From assembly GCF_009905375.1 (NCBI RefSeq), contig NC_133657.1, forward strand, positions 1,550,001-1,614,000: 64,000 bases of DNA, in the 5' to 3' direction. The notes below the pieces were generated by a model. The model saw only the letters and a list, made by a program, of their open reading frames with translations, did not search any database and had not been told where the DNA came from. A program made the translations under genes and the position numbers. The stretch is from Apium graveolens (Eukaryota; Streptophyta; Magnoliopsida; Apiales; Apiaceae). Of this stretch, positions 35,591-46,218 are shown piece after piece (position 1 is the stretch's first letter; the number at the start of each line of letters is the position of its first letter).

Positions 35591-36038
35591 ACGGTAATAA
35601 CCGTCCCATGCTACCTCTGGTAGTCACCCTAACCACGGTCATCAATTCCTCATCGGTCCTTTCTTCATTCTTGTCAGGATCCTCCATGGGATCCTTCTCA
35701 GCAACAATCCCTTTTGGGATAACATCCTTAATTGCTACATCCTTAATATATATATCATCTGGTCCCTTGTTAGGGTGCTCCATTGGATCCACAATCTGAT
35801 CCCCAATATAATATAAAACATCATCGTATTATTGCTCTTGAACTTCAGGATTCGGAGTCCCACTACCATATACGATAACGAACTACAAAACTATCACGAT
35901 ATTTATAAGGGTTCCTATAAGGGTTTTAACTGTCAGTACTACGTTAGGTAGTCTGACTATGAACTTGGAAAGAGTTCTTATTATCTTAGTGAACTTATTA
36001 TTTTAACGTCACATCATCTCTGAGGTTTATAACGCTTA
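35589..36038 (-). other. 5' leader of TE6 with a short acidic ORF
   Basis: Lies between the PBS and RNase H sequence on the minus strand. It contains a 67-codon frame (35589-35792) rich in Asp, Glu and Pro. It could be a remnant of a pre-gag leader ORF, comparable in position to 41447-41965 in TE7, although the sequences are not obviously alike. Direct joining of leader to RNase H implies deletion of gag, protease and RT here. Confidence 0.4.
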
Positions 36039-36050
36039 GCTCTGATACCA
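36039..36050 (-). promoter_or_regulatory. Primer-binding site of TE6 (tRNA-Met)
   Basis: The minus strand reads TGGTATCAGAGC, four bases from the LTR end at 36055; complementary to initiator tRNA-Met. Confidence 0.88.
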
Positions 36051-36054
36051 TTTT

Positions 36055-37801
36055 TGTAACACCCCCAAATCCGGGGTCGGGGATCCGGTTGTCATGATTT
36101 CCATTTCCCTTAATAACACCCAATCTTAATAAATACCCAACTACTACTGTGACCCCACAATAAACACACACACCACAAGTTATAGTCTTAGAGATGAATA
36201 CCAAAATAACAAAAGTCATTTTATTCCACAATTATAAGTCATTATACCTCAAAAGGGTTTCTGAATAAATTTACATTTCTTTGCCATTATTATAATTCAT
36301 AAAGATACATAAGTCCGGTACATCAAAATTTGAAAGCCTAGCCTATTGGTAGTTCCTACCTCAGCTACAGCGGCATCAACACCTATAGGAAACTGCGGAA
36401 CATTTTCTATCCGCTCGCGAATTGGGAGCTTGGTCCTGTTCATCTTGTCTATCTGTTGTTGTGTGATGAAAGAAGAAAGCAATGGTGAGCAACAAGCCCA
36501 CCGAAATAATATGTATAATAATTATTAATATATGAGCATTCTCATAGTACTCATGAAAGTCTTGGTCAAGAAGAAATGAACCAAGTTGATATCTTAACGC
36601 GACCAAGTCGCAAAATATTCAGTATATATACTTTTCAAAATCTTTGAAATCCTCTAACATGTATAATATACACAGAGTTCCAGTTTATAACTATATAAAA
36701 ATATTGTTGCAAGGTGATCTCATATATCTAACCTTGTCTCAATATTTTTCTGAAAATCTTTGTCATGCATAAGATAATCATTAACTAGATATAAGTTGAA
36801 AAGATGAAGTTACGAGATACTCCAATATACTTATATCTTTTCCGAATACTACTCGAACTACCACCGTTCAAGCTATAATCAGTTTCAAAAGTTCATCACA
36901 TAGATGAGACTACAAGGTAAGACTTGAATAGATTCAATCTCTGAAATATCATTTGAAAATGAAGTTACGAGATACTTCATTAGTCCCGATATATACATAT
37001 ATACACCTATATATATACACATTTTATACACTCTTCTGCTATGGAAGTATAAGCAGAGTTGTCATTCCCAAGAATTTTGGAAAGAAGAAACTTTGGCATA
37101 AACCTGATATCTTGCTGATCAGGCAAAGATACCAATTAAGTCACCTTTTCTACTAGTAGATGGATGAATCCCCCACTGATCATCACCTTGGCCGCATTAG
37201 GACCTTATGCTGGACTGCCACTCAGCCACTTACGCATTGATGGACTCACACTGAGCCACTTACACTTTCATGGACCCCCACTGAGCCCATGTTGCTTATG
37301 CCGACGCATTCCGATCGGGCTTACATCCCGAATGTTGGGCAAGTAATCAAACTCTTTTATCAAGTTAGCAACTTCGTTGCGCCAAAAATCCACCACTGAG
37401 CCGGATGCCTTAGGTTTTGAGTGAGTATTTAAATCCCCTTCGAAAGGAAGATCTAAAAACTGAAAATGAGTTTTGGGATCCGCCCTAACTTTTAAAATCA
37501 TTTTGAAGACTCGAAAACATTTTAAAGAATATTTAGAGAAAGGATGATTTAATAAAATAATTCAGTCCCGACATGTTAGAAAATATATGAATATTATTAT
37601 TTGAATAATATTCCCATAAAGGATAATCTTTATCAAAATAATTGAAGTAGAAGTTTTAAAACTCATACTTGAAACGAATAATAAATAACAAAAGATATAC
37701 TTATACGAAAGTACGATCTTTATTCTAGTAATCGAAAATAAATTTGATTATTATTCAAAACTATCGAATATATTTTATTCGATTAATAGTTATAGAAAAC
37801 T
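36055..37801 (-). repeat. 5' LTR of TE6, first segment
   Basis: Plus strand begins TGTAACACCCCC and follows the 3' LTR from 26723 to 28492 closely, including the tandem repeat at 37212-37301. It is broken at 37801 by TE7; the LTR continues at 62432. Confidence 0.88.
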
Positions 37802-40800
37802 TGTAATATCCGGGATATATCGTGTAATTATTTTTGCTAATAAATAATTAATATATGTGTTCAGTATCTATTCTGTGAATTATTTGTTAAGTGTTAAATG
37901 TGTTTGGATGTTTAAAAATATTATTAATTGAGTATTTTAATTTTTATATGTCCAAAATAAAATATAGATAATTGTCATATCTTCCTAATTATTTTTATGT
38001 TGATTTATGAATTTATAAGAATCATATGAAATTTATAATATCTTTTTTCGGGTATTTAAAATCTATTTTATAAAAACGGGAACCATCCGATGTCATCCGT
38101 TGTTACGTTTTTGGAACCCGAAACTCTTCCGATAACTCCTTCCTAACCAAATTGTAATATTTCGAGCATATTCCATGTTTCTACTTTTTCGATCCGGCAT
38201 ATGGTTTGTCCTGCGCGGGTCCCGGCGCAATATTTTCGATACAATATTTGTTTCGGTAAATCAATAAAACTCGTATTTTCGATAAATGGGAGCTTTTTAT
38301 TAAACTATCCCAATTATCACCTCGTAGTACGTGTAACCAGGCGATGAGACCAAGACCGCAGTACAAATTGTACTGATTTGGATAATTATCCCGAAAACCG
38401 ATACCGTTTGGATCAGTTTTTATAAATAAATGTGCCATTTTATATCCGGAATGATCCAACGGGATACTAATTTTTCGTAATTATAAATAGTCTTTACCGT
38501 ATTTTATTTCGTATCAAAATCATTTGCAGTCAGCTAATATATAATTTTCCAGAGAAAAACCCTAAATTCATAAACCTTTCTGAGAATCAAACCAACAATC
38601 GGAGGTGTTACCGGAGTCCGTTTGAAAAGTTCGAGTACTCAAAACGAAGGTCTTGAGGCATTCTATCAAATTCTGTGTTCCAAATCACTGCAAAAATCAA
38701 GGTTTATTTTCTGAAAAATTATATATTTTCGAATTAATTTTATTAAAAATATGAATTTTTGTTCGGATGATTGTTTGTATGATTTGATGCTTGCATGTTA
38801 TAGAGCTTGTTTTCCTGATGATTTTCATATGTCATACGTCTGATTTGGAGTTCAATAACATGCTCAAAAGTGGGTTTAATTCTCGAATTTTAAAATTAGG
38901 GTTTATAACCCGTATGAATGTTTTCAATTGAAATTTAGGGCTTTTTGATTTAGATATTATTAGCTGTTGATTTATAGTGGATTATGTTCCTTATGAAATT
39001 TGCAATCGATTGGTATATAGCTCGTTAACAGAGGATGCTTGAATCGTAGGGAGTTGTCTTTTTAAGTTTTCGATGTTTGGCCGGAAATCGGCGATGTTCT
39101 TGGCCAATTTCCGGACAGGACAGGGATGATTGATGTGTTTTGATTGCATAAATAAGTTCCTGGTAATGTGTAGTTTAATTCTGGACAGTTTGGTGGCCTG
39201 AAGTGGCCATAATCGTGTTCTCCGGCCACACCCCGGCGAGTCGACGGCGGGGGTTTGCAAAATTGCAAACAGGCCCCTGCACTTTTGGGGAAGAAACAGT
39301 TTAGTCCCCCAGGTTTCCAGAGTTTGCATTTTTTGGATTCATGTTTATAAATTATTTAAAAATCATATTTCCTATTTATTTTAATTATAAAAATTCGATT
39401 TTAATTTCTGAAAATTCCAAAAATTATTCTTTTAATTCCAAAAAATATATTTAATTCAAAAATAAATCTGAATTAATTAGTTAATTAATTTCAATTAATT
39501 TTTAATTGATTAATTAGTCAATTCATTCAAAAATTAATCGATTAATTGATTTAATTAATTATTGATTGATTTTAATTAATTATTTAATTAGATTTAATTA
39601 TATAAAAATGATTTAGAAATTCCAAAAAACAGTTTCGAGCTTTAAAATATTATTTTAAATTATTTTCAAGGCTCGATAATTATTATGAAATTGTTTTGAA
39701 GCCAGAATTGGCCAACCGAACCCTGTTTACTACTTCGAAATTGATTCAACGATCTGTTTTAATTCCGAAAAATGTTTTAAAAATTATTTTAAATATCCGA
39801 AAGCCTATTTATGACTCGGGACTTCTTTATAAATGATATACCATTGATTATGTGATGTGTTATGTGTTATATGTGACTTTTTGGTTAACTGTCGGTCTAT
39901 ATATTCGATGTTTACTTGTTTATTGCGTAACTTTCAATCCGTTAATCGGATTTGGGTGAAACGAAGGGTAGATAGAAGTATGTGTTGAATCGAATCGTAT
40001 GAGTTGAATATTGATAGATGCTTATGATATGTGAGCAGAAGAGGCAAGGCGTAGGAAAGGGAAACAGATAGTCAAGGAGTAAGACAGTGGTGATTGAGAG
40101 CAAGTGCAGTGTAGTAAGCTAGTACCAGGCAAGTGTTCTGAACTTTCTCGAGATATTATAGTGATTGATAGTCCAGTTTTATATTGCAAGTGCTTTGAAG
40201 CACTGAACCCTAAACCCTGATTCCAGTTATTGATCTTGAGCTTTAAACTTGAGTCTTTCTAAACCATTGATTGTTGTATCCCCAAATACGAACCTCAAAT
40301 GTACGATACTACTCCACAAATACATACAAACTAATTATCAAACACTGAACCAGATTGCTTACACACTCAAACCATTGTATCTTATGCTTTGAAAGACCAA
40401 ATCCTTGAAACCCTGAAACACTAATCCTTTTGTTATCCAATTCTTTCACTACCTAGCAGCCAAGCCTTGGAAATGCCATATTGATCTTTATGTAGATTGA
40501 AACCATTTTCATTATTGAACGTCCAATGTTGTTAATAATCCTGTTTATTGTTTATTACTGCTTATTCTATTATTATGGTAGAATTAGATTGTTTTTATAA
40601 AATTGTGGACCAGATTCGAGGTCAGACCATATAATGGTCAAGTTAGGCCAATGTGTGCCTTGGATCCAGTAGTTAGAGCAGTGCTGTGTGCTTTGCTCGG
40701 GGTTAGTGCGTGACCGATCAGCAGCCTAACCTTGGTTTTTAAAATGAAAATATAATATCCAATTCTAAATCATAATCCATTGTTCACTTGATATCATAAC

Positions 40801-41245
40801 CATATTTACCTGATGATCATTATTCTCAGTTTTGTCATTATGACTTGCTGAGCTAGTTAGCTCATTTGTGCGATGTTGTTTATGTTCTTTTCAAGTTAAG
40901 AAGGAACCGGTTGGTACCGAGGATCCCCAGTCTAGCACGAGAGCTAGGGGTTCAGGTTGATCGAGTTGAGCTAGTAGGCTTTTTTGGAATAATTTAAGTT
41001 TGTAAAAGTTTGTAATAATGTTTAATACTCAATTCTGAGTTTCGATAGTTGGGATTTGAATGGTTTGTAATATAAGTAAGTGTGGTTGGCTTGTGTGCAT
41101 ACTTTAACCTATTGCGGTCAGTGGTAATTGGTAAGTAGGGTCACTGCATATCATTATTATTATCTTTATCATTGTTATAAGCAGGTTGTTAATAAGGGGT
41201 GTGTGTGTGGACCCCAAACTTCTGACCCGGGTTTGGAGGGTGCCA
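37802..41245 (+). repeat. 5' LTR of TE7 (3.4 kb)
   Basis: Begins TGTAATATCCGGGATATATC and ends GGTTTGGAGGGTGCCA, followed by the PBS. Matches TE2 in reverse orientation end to end. Includes an inverted GGCCGGAAATCGG/CCAATTTCCGG region near 39080 and an AATTAATT-rich tract near 39470-39600. Antisense open frame at 38181-38459 (92 codons) is shared with TE2. Confidence 0.88.
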
Positions 41246-41251
41246 TAGGTT

Positions 41252-41263
41252 TGGTATCAGAGC
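41252..41263 (+). promoter_or_regulatory. Primer-binding site of TE7 (tRNA-Met)
   Basis: TGGTATCAGAGC six bases after the LTR end. Confidence 0.88.
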
Positions 41264-41446
41264 TACAGGTTATAAGTCACTGACACAAGCCTAGGATTGA
41301 CAGGAATGGGTAGAAGGTTAGGATTAGAAGTAAGGAATAGAAAGATAGAACGTCGAGAGGTTAAGTGCTTCGGTATAACAGGTATTAGTGTAATTCGCGT
41401 CATGGTTCGAGATTCTTATATTGCGATATGATTTCAGATAGTAGCG

Positions 41447-41965
41447 ATGGCCGACTCTTTTATCCCCGTATCAGCTAATCACTCAGAGCCTTCAGTTGGA
41501 GTACCATCTTCGGATCCACGTCCTGTTGTTCCACCAGTGTTGGTTATACTACCTCCACCTGTGTTGCAGCTCGTACCATTGCAGGTTATTCCAGCTCCAG
41601 GCATGAGGCCACCTATCAGAGGACCCCCACCAGCTGATTCAGATTCCACTGGGCATTCAGTTGTGAGTGCCCCATTCCAGTCTACATTGCCCCCAGTTCT
41701 TTACTACCGGTATGAGGCTCTTCTATTGGAGTGTGATTCCTTGTTGCCCCAGATCAGAGAGCTACAACATATCATTAGGACTACTGATGTTGATCGTGGT
41801 GTGAGGGAGCTTCGAGAGGAGATTCATGTGACACGGAGGGTTCTTGAGGCTAGGCTACATGGAGCTACACTACCTGGCAGAGGCCCTGATGCACTGATGG
41901 GCTGGGCTACTGAGGTGATGGAGGACTTTGAGAGGCTGGCAGGACCAGAGTTTCCTTGGAGTTGA
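41447..41965 (+). CDS. Leader (pre-gag) ORF of TE7, unknown function
   Basis: Intact 172-codon frame starting 201 bp after the LTR and ending 459 bp before the gag start. I do not recognise a family. The N-terminal ~85 residues are Pro/Val-rich and low in charge (PPVLVILPPPVLQLVP-like). The C-terminal part (about residues 90-150) is charged and likely helical or coiled coil, with heptad-like Leu/Ile spacing (LLLECDSLLPQIRELQHII, then ELREEIHVTRRVLEARL). It has no zinc knuckle, signal peptide or membrane segment. It is uninterrupted although the following gag-pol has six or more stops, which is notable. It could be an accessory protein or simply a frame that escaped mutation by being short. 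Confidence 0.5.
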   Translation: MADSFIPVSANHSEPSVGVPSSDPRPVVPPVLVILPPPVLQLVPLQVIPAPGMRPPIRGPPPADSDSTGHSVVSAPFQSTLPPVLYYRYEALLLECDSLLPQIRELQHIIRTTDVDRGVRELREEIHVTRRVLEARLHGATLPGRGPDALMGWATEVMEDFERLAGPEFPWS

Positions 41966-42424
41966 TTCAGAGATCCAGAGATAGAGATGGTGAGCAGTGT
42001 TGTTATGTTTGTGTAGTATGTACAGTAGTGTGTAGTGTGTATCAGTAGACTTTTGGGTTGTATTTACAGACTAGCTATGCTGACTAGTGAGTAGGTTGTT
42101 GTACCCTTTTGCTTTTACTTTCGAAGCGTCTTTACGCTTGTACTACCCAAAACTTTTGATCTATATATATCAGTACCTTTTCCTTCCCAGTATTGTCATT
42201 CATTTTACTGCACATGTTTTACTTTACCTTATTTATTGCACCAGTTATACCCCTGTGATACCATGTACCCTATTTTTCATAACTATTTATATTCTATAAA
42301 GAAACATGCAATTTACTTAGTTATAACTATTTTCAAAAAGAGATTTTTCTGTTTTACAAAACTTTTCTTTTATGCAAAGAATTTGATTTAAAAGCTAAAT
42401 AAGTTGTTTGATTCTTTACAGAAA

Positions 42425-43612
42425 ATGCCTCCCAGAAGAAATACCCGCACCAACACCCAGAATGAAGAAACCAACAACAACAATAATAACAACCAAGATG
42501 ATACAAACCAGAATGCAAACCCAGGACCTATAGACCCAGCAATAGCCCAGATTCTTCAAATCTTGGCCCAACAAATAGTTCACCTGGCACAACAACAACA
42601 AAGACAGACCAATCTCCAGGTAACTTTCAAAACTTTTCAGGCAGTAAACCCACCAGAATTCAAGGGTTCCTTAGAACTGATTGAAGTAAATGTTTGGTTA
42701 AAGGAGATAGAGAAGGCATTTGCCTTAGTAAAAGTCAAGGAAGAACAGAAGGTTGAGTTTGCAAGTTACTATTTGAAGAATGAGGCCACCTATTGGTGGG
42801 AGATGGTGAAGACGTTGGAAGGAACAAATGTTATTACTTGGGAGAGGTTTAAGGAGTTGTTTTTAGAAAAGTATTTTCCTCAGTTTATCCAAGACCAGAT
42901 GGAGCTGAAGTTTTTAGAACTAAAGCAAGGAAACATGTCGGTGACAGATTATGAGAGCAAGTTTGAGGAATTGTCAAGGTATGTGTCATCGTATGTGGAT
43001 ACTGACATGAAGAAGGCTAAAAGATTCCAGCAAGGTTTGAAACCATAGATTAGAGGGAAGGTAGCCATTTTTGAATTGGATACCTATGCAGGAGTTGTAC
43101 AGAAGGCTATGATCGCAGAGATAGAGAGTGAGATGTCACAGAAGGAGAAAGAAAGCAAGAAAAGAAAATTTGAAGGGAATGAAGGTCAGTCACAACCAGG
43201 GAAGTTTCCAAATTTTAAGAAGGGCAAGTTTCAGCCAGGGAGGAATTTTAATTTCAAGAGATAAAATGCAGGCGACGGAAGCCAGGGCAACCGTCCAGTT
43301 AATGCGAATCAGCCAAATCAGTTGAGATTAACTTTTCCAGATTGTCAAGTATATGGGAAGAAGCATGGGGGAGTTTGTAATAAGTTGAATGTAGTTTATT
43401 TCAAGTGCAATCAGAAAGGGCACTATTCAAGGGAGTGCCGAAATCAGCCAGCAAGAGAGCCAGCAAATAAGGATCAGCCTATCCGGAATCCAGCAGTGAA
43501 GGTTTCAGCCATTAGATTTACGTGCTTTAAATGTGGAAAACCAGGACATATAGCCAGGGATTGCAAGACACCAGCCCAGGTCAGTAATGCATTGAGGATT
43601 ATGGGATCTACC
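42425..43612 (+). pseudogene. Gag of TE7, with premature stops
   Basis: Starts at the Met at 42425 (PPRRNTRTN follows), not at the upstream in-frame Met at 42404. An Asn/Gln-rich N-terminus is followed by the gypsy Gag core: QAVNPPEFKGS, VNVWLKEIEKAFA, ASYYLKNEATYWWE, FLEKYFPQ, KQGNMSVTDYESKFEELSRY. Two stops interrupt the frame (43046-43048 and 43262-43264) with no frameshift. Basic, Lys/Phe-rich sequence precedes the zinc region. The first knuckle ([15 protein letters not shown]) has Tyr in place of its first Cys; the second, [14 protein letters not shown] near 43525, is intact. Gag packages element RNA; here it could be made in full only by readthrough. Confidence 0.85.
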
Positions 43613-45818
43613 CCAGCAGTGAATGAGACTCCAAGGGCTAGAGTTTTTGACATGTCTGTGAAGGATGCTATCCAGGATACGGATGTCGTGGCAGGTACGC
43701 TTAATGTGAATTCTTTATGTGCCAAAGTGTTGATAGATTTGGGAGCAACTCGATCGTTTGTTTCACAAGATTTTATTAGTAAGTTAAATTGTCCAGTTGA
43801 GTATTTAAATGAAATAATGACTGTGGAATTGGCAAATCAAGAACGAGTATCTGTTAATCAAGTTTGTGGGAATTATGAGATTGAGATTTCTGGTAGTAAG
43901 TTTTGTGTAGATTTGATACCATTTAAGTTAGGAGAATTTGACGTTATCTTAGGAATGGATTGGTTATCTAAGCACGATGCCCAGATAGATTGTCGAAATA
44001 ACAAGGTAATGGTGAAAATGCCAGACGAAAGAATAGTAACGCTCAAGGGTCAGAAACAAGTAAAGAAGTTCTTAACGATGATTCAAGCCAAGAAGTTACT
44101 ACGACAAGGATGCGAGCATTTTGTGGCATATGTGATTGATAGGAGTCAGGAGCCAGCGAAACTTGAAGATATTCCAGTAGTGAATGAATTTCCAGACGTG
44201 TTTCCCGACGAGTTACCAGGACTTCCTCCAGATAGAGAAATTGAGTTTGCAATCGACTTAGCACCTGGAACAGAACCGGTATCCAAGGCCCCGTATAGAA
44301 TGGCGCCCGTTGAGATGAAAGAGCTAGCGAAGCAATTCCAAGAGCTGTTAGAGAAAGGAGTAATCAGACCCAGTGTGTCCACGTGGGGTGCACCGGTATT
44401 ATTTGTCAAGAAGAAAGATGGAAGCATGAGACTGTGCATCGACTATAGGGAGCTCAACAAGCTTACAATCAAGAACAAGTATCCGTTACCCCGAATTGAC
44501 GATCTATTTGACCAATTGAAGGGAGCCAAGTTTTTCTCCAAAATTGACTTAAGATCGGGATATCATCAACTGAAAATTAAGCCAGAAGATATACCGAAGA
44601 CAGCTTTCAGAACAAGGTATGGACATTACGAATTTTTAGTGATGTCTTTTGGATTGACCAATGCCCCGGCAGCGTTTATGGACCTGATGAATAGAATTTT
44701 TAAGGAATACTTGAACAAGTTCGTTATTGTGTTTATAGACGATATTTTGATTTATTCAAAGGCGGAAGGGGATCATGTGGAACATTTGAGAACAGCTTTG
44801 GATATTTTAAGGAAAAAGAAGTTATATGCTAAACTCTCGAAGTGTGAGTTTTGGCTACAGGAAGTTCAGTTCTTAGGACACATAGTCAGTAATGAAGGGA
44901 TCAAAGTGGACCCAGCAAAGATTGAGGCAATTACAAATTGGGAAAGACCGAAAACACCCACCGAAGTATGAAGTTTCTTGGGATTAGCGGGATATTATCG
45001 TCGATTCGTTCAAAAATTTTCAAGGATTACAATACCATTGACAAAGCTTACACGGAAGAATGAAAAGTTTATATGGAACGACAAGTGCGAAGAAAGTTTT
45101 CAGAAATTGAAGCAACGATTAATCACAACACCAGTTTAGTCACTTCTAGACGATCAAGGGAATTTTGTAATTTATAGTGATGCTTCTCATAAAGGACTAA
45201 GATGCGTTCTAATGCAGCACGAGAAGGTGATTGCATATGCGTCAAGGCAATTGAAACCACACGAACAGAAATATCCTACTCATGATTTGGAGCTAGCAGC
45301 CATAGTTTTTGCTTTAAAAATTTGGAGACATTATCTGTATGGACAAAAGTGCGAGATTTACACGGATCACAAAAGCTTAAAGTACATATTCACATAAAAG
45401 GAGCTTAATATGAGGCAAAGGAGATGGTTAGAATTGATCAAGGATTACGACTGCTCGATTAATTATCATCCCGGTAAAGCGAACGTTGTAGCAGACGCGT
45501 TGAGTCGGTAGGAAAAGTTAAATGTGTTATCAGTACCTGAAGAGATATATAAGGAATTTCAGAAACTGGAATTGGAAATTAAAGTTTGCAGGCCTAATGA
45601 AGCAAAAGTGTACAGTATGACTTTTCAGCCGGAGTTGCTGGAGAAAATAAAGAAGTTTCACGAAGATGTAATGGATCAAGATGTAAATCGTTTGGTAGGT
45701 GAGGAATTGTGCACGCAGAAGGATGACCAAGGTATTCTTAGGTTTTCTTCAAGAATTTGGATTTCACCGGTGATGGAGCTGAAGAATGAAATTTTACAGG
45801 AAGCACATAATTCAAGGT
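43613..45818 (+). pseudogene. Pol of TE7: protease, RT, RNase H, truncated before integrase
   Basis: Same frame as gag. Protease reads [13 protein letters not shown]: the catalytic DSG triad has become DLG, so it should be inactive. RT (about 44230-44900) has [50 protein letters not shown] and the active site [12 protein letters not shown] stop at 44969-44971 precedes FLGLAGYYRRF. RNase H follows with [30 protein letters not shown] and [11 protein letters not shown], with further stops near 45137, 45395 and 45509. Linker sequence runs to 45818, where the integrase zinc domain should begin. From 42425 to 45818 there is no frameshift at all. Several stops and the protease and Cys changes fit C-to-T or G-to-A changes, the expected footprint of methylated-cytosine decay. 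Confidence 0.88.
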
Positions 45819-46163
45819 ATTCTATGAAGAATAGAATACTTGGAAGAAAAGATAACTGATTGATATATTTTAGGAAGCAGAATTATATTCGATATCAATT
45901 ACAAGATTATCTTGTAATTGTGTAGTATATAAATACAGAATTTGGGTTTACACTATATGTTTTATCTTAATCAAAATTATTATTCATTGTAACCCTAGCA
46001 GCTCTTGTGATAATTTGTTCATCACTGAGAGAGGACAGTTCCATATTGTAACAGAGTTTATTGTGTTGAATAAAATCTGTGTTCTATTACTTGTGTTCTT
46101 TAATTCAATTTGATTGTAGTAAACACTGTATTCAACCCCTTCTACAGTGTGTGTGACCTAACA
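45819..46163 (+). repeat. 5' LTR of TE8, left 276 bp missing
   Basis: Aligns with 62086-62431 of the 3' LTR from ATTCTATGAAG to GACCTAACA. It retains a TATA box (TATATAAA, 45926-45933) but has lost the left part of U3, which holds the ATCAGAACTT motif cluster in the 3' LTR. Confidence 0.88.
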
Positions 46164-46165
46164 AG

Positions 46166-46177
46166 TGGAATCAGAGC
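46166..46177 (+). promoter_or_regulatory. Primer-binding site of TE8, variant tRNA-Met
   Basis: TGGAATCAGAGC, one mismatch from the TGGTATCAGAGC used by the other elements here, two bases after the LTR. Confidence 0.75.
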
Positions 46178-46218
46178 GATCTGTTAACATACATACAGTT
46201 TAAGATCCAAAATCAATC

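Larger units (their letters stand above)
37802..45818 (+). mobile_element. TE7: Tekay-type chromovirus, 3' truncated
   Basis: Complete 3.4-kb 5' LTR, tRNA-Met PBS, leader ORF, gag and pol up to the start of the integrase zinc domain, where it is fused to the TE8 LTR at 45818/45819. The 3' LTR and most of integrase are missing. The left insertion point lies in the TE6 5' LTR: sequence matches the other LTR up to 28492 and then switches. Related solo LTR: TE2. Confidence 0.88.
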
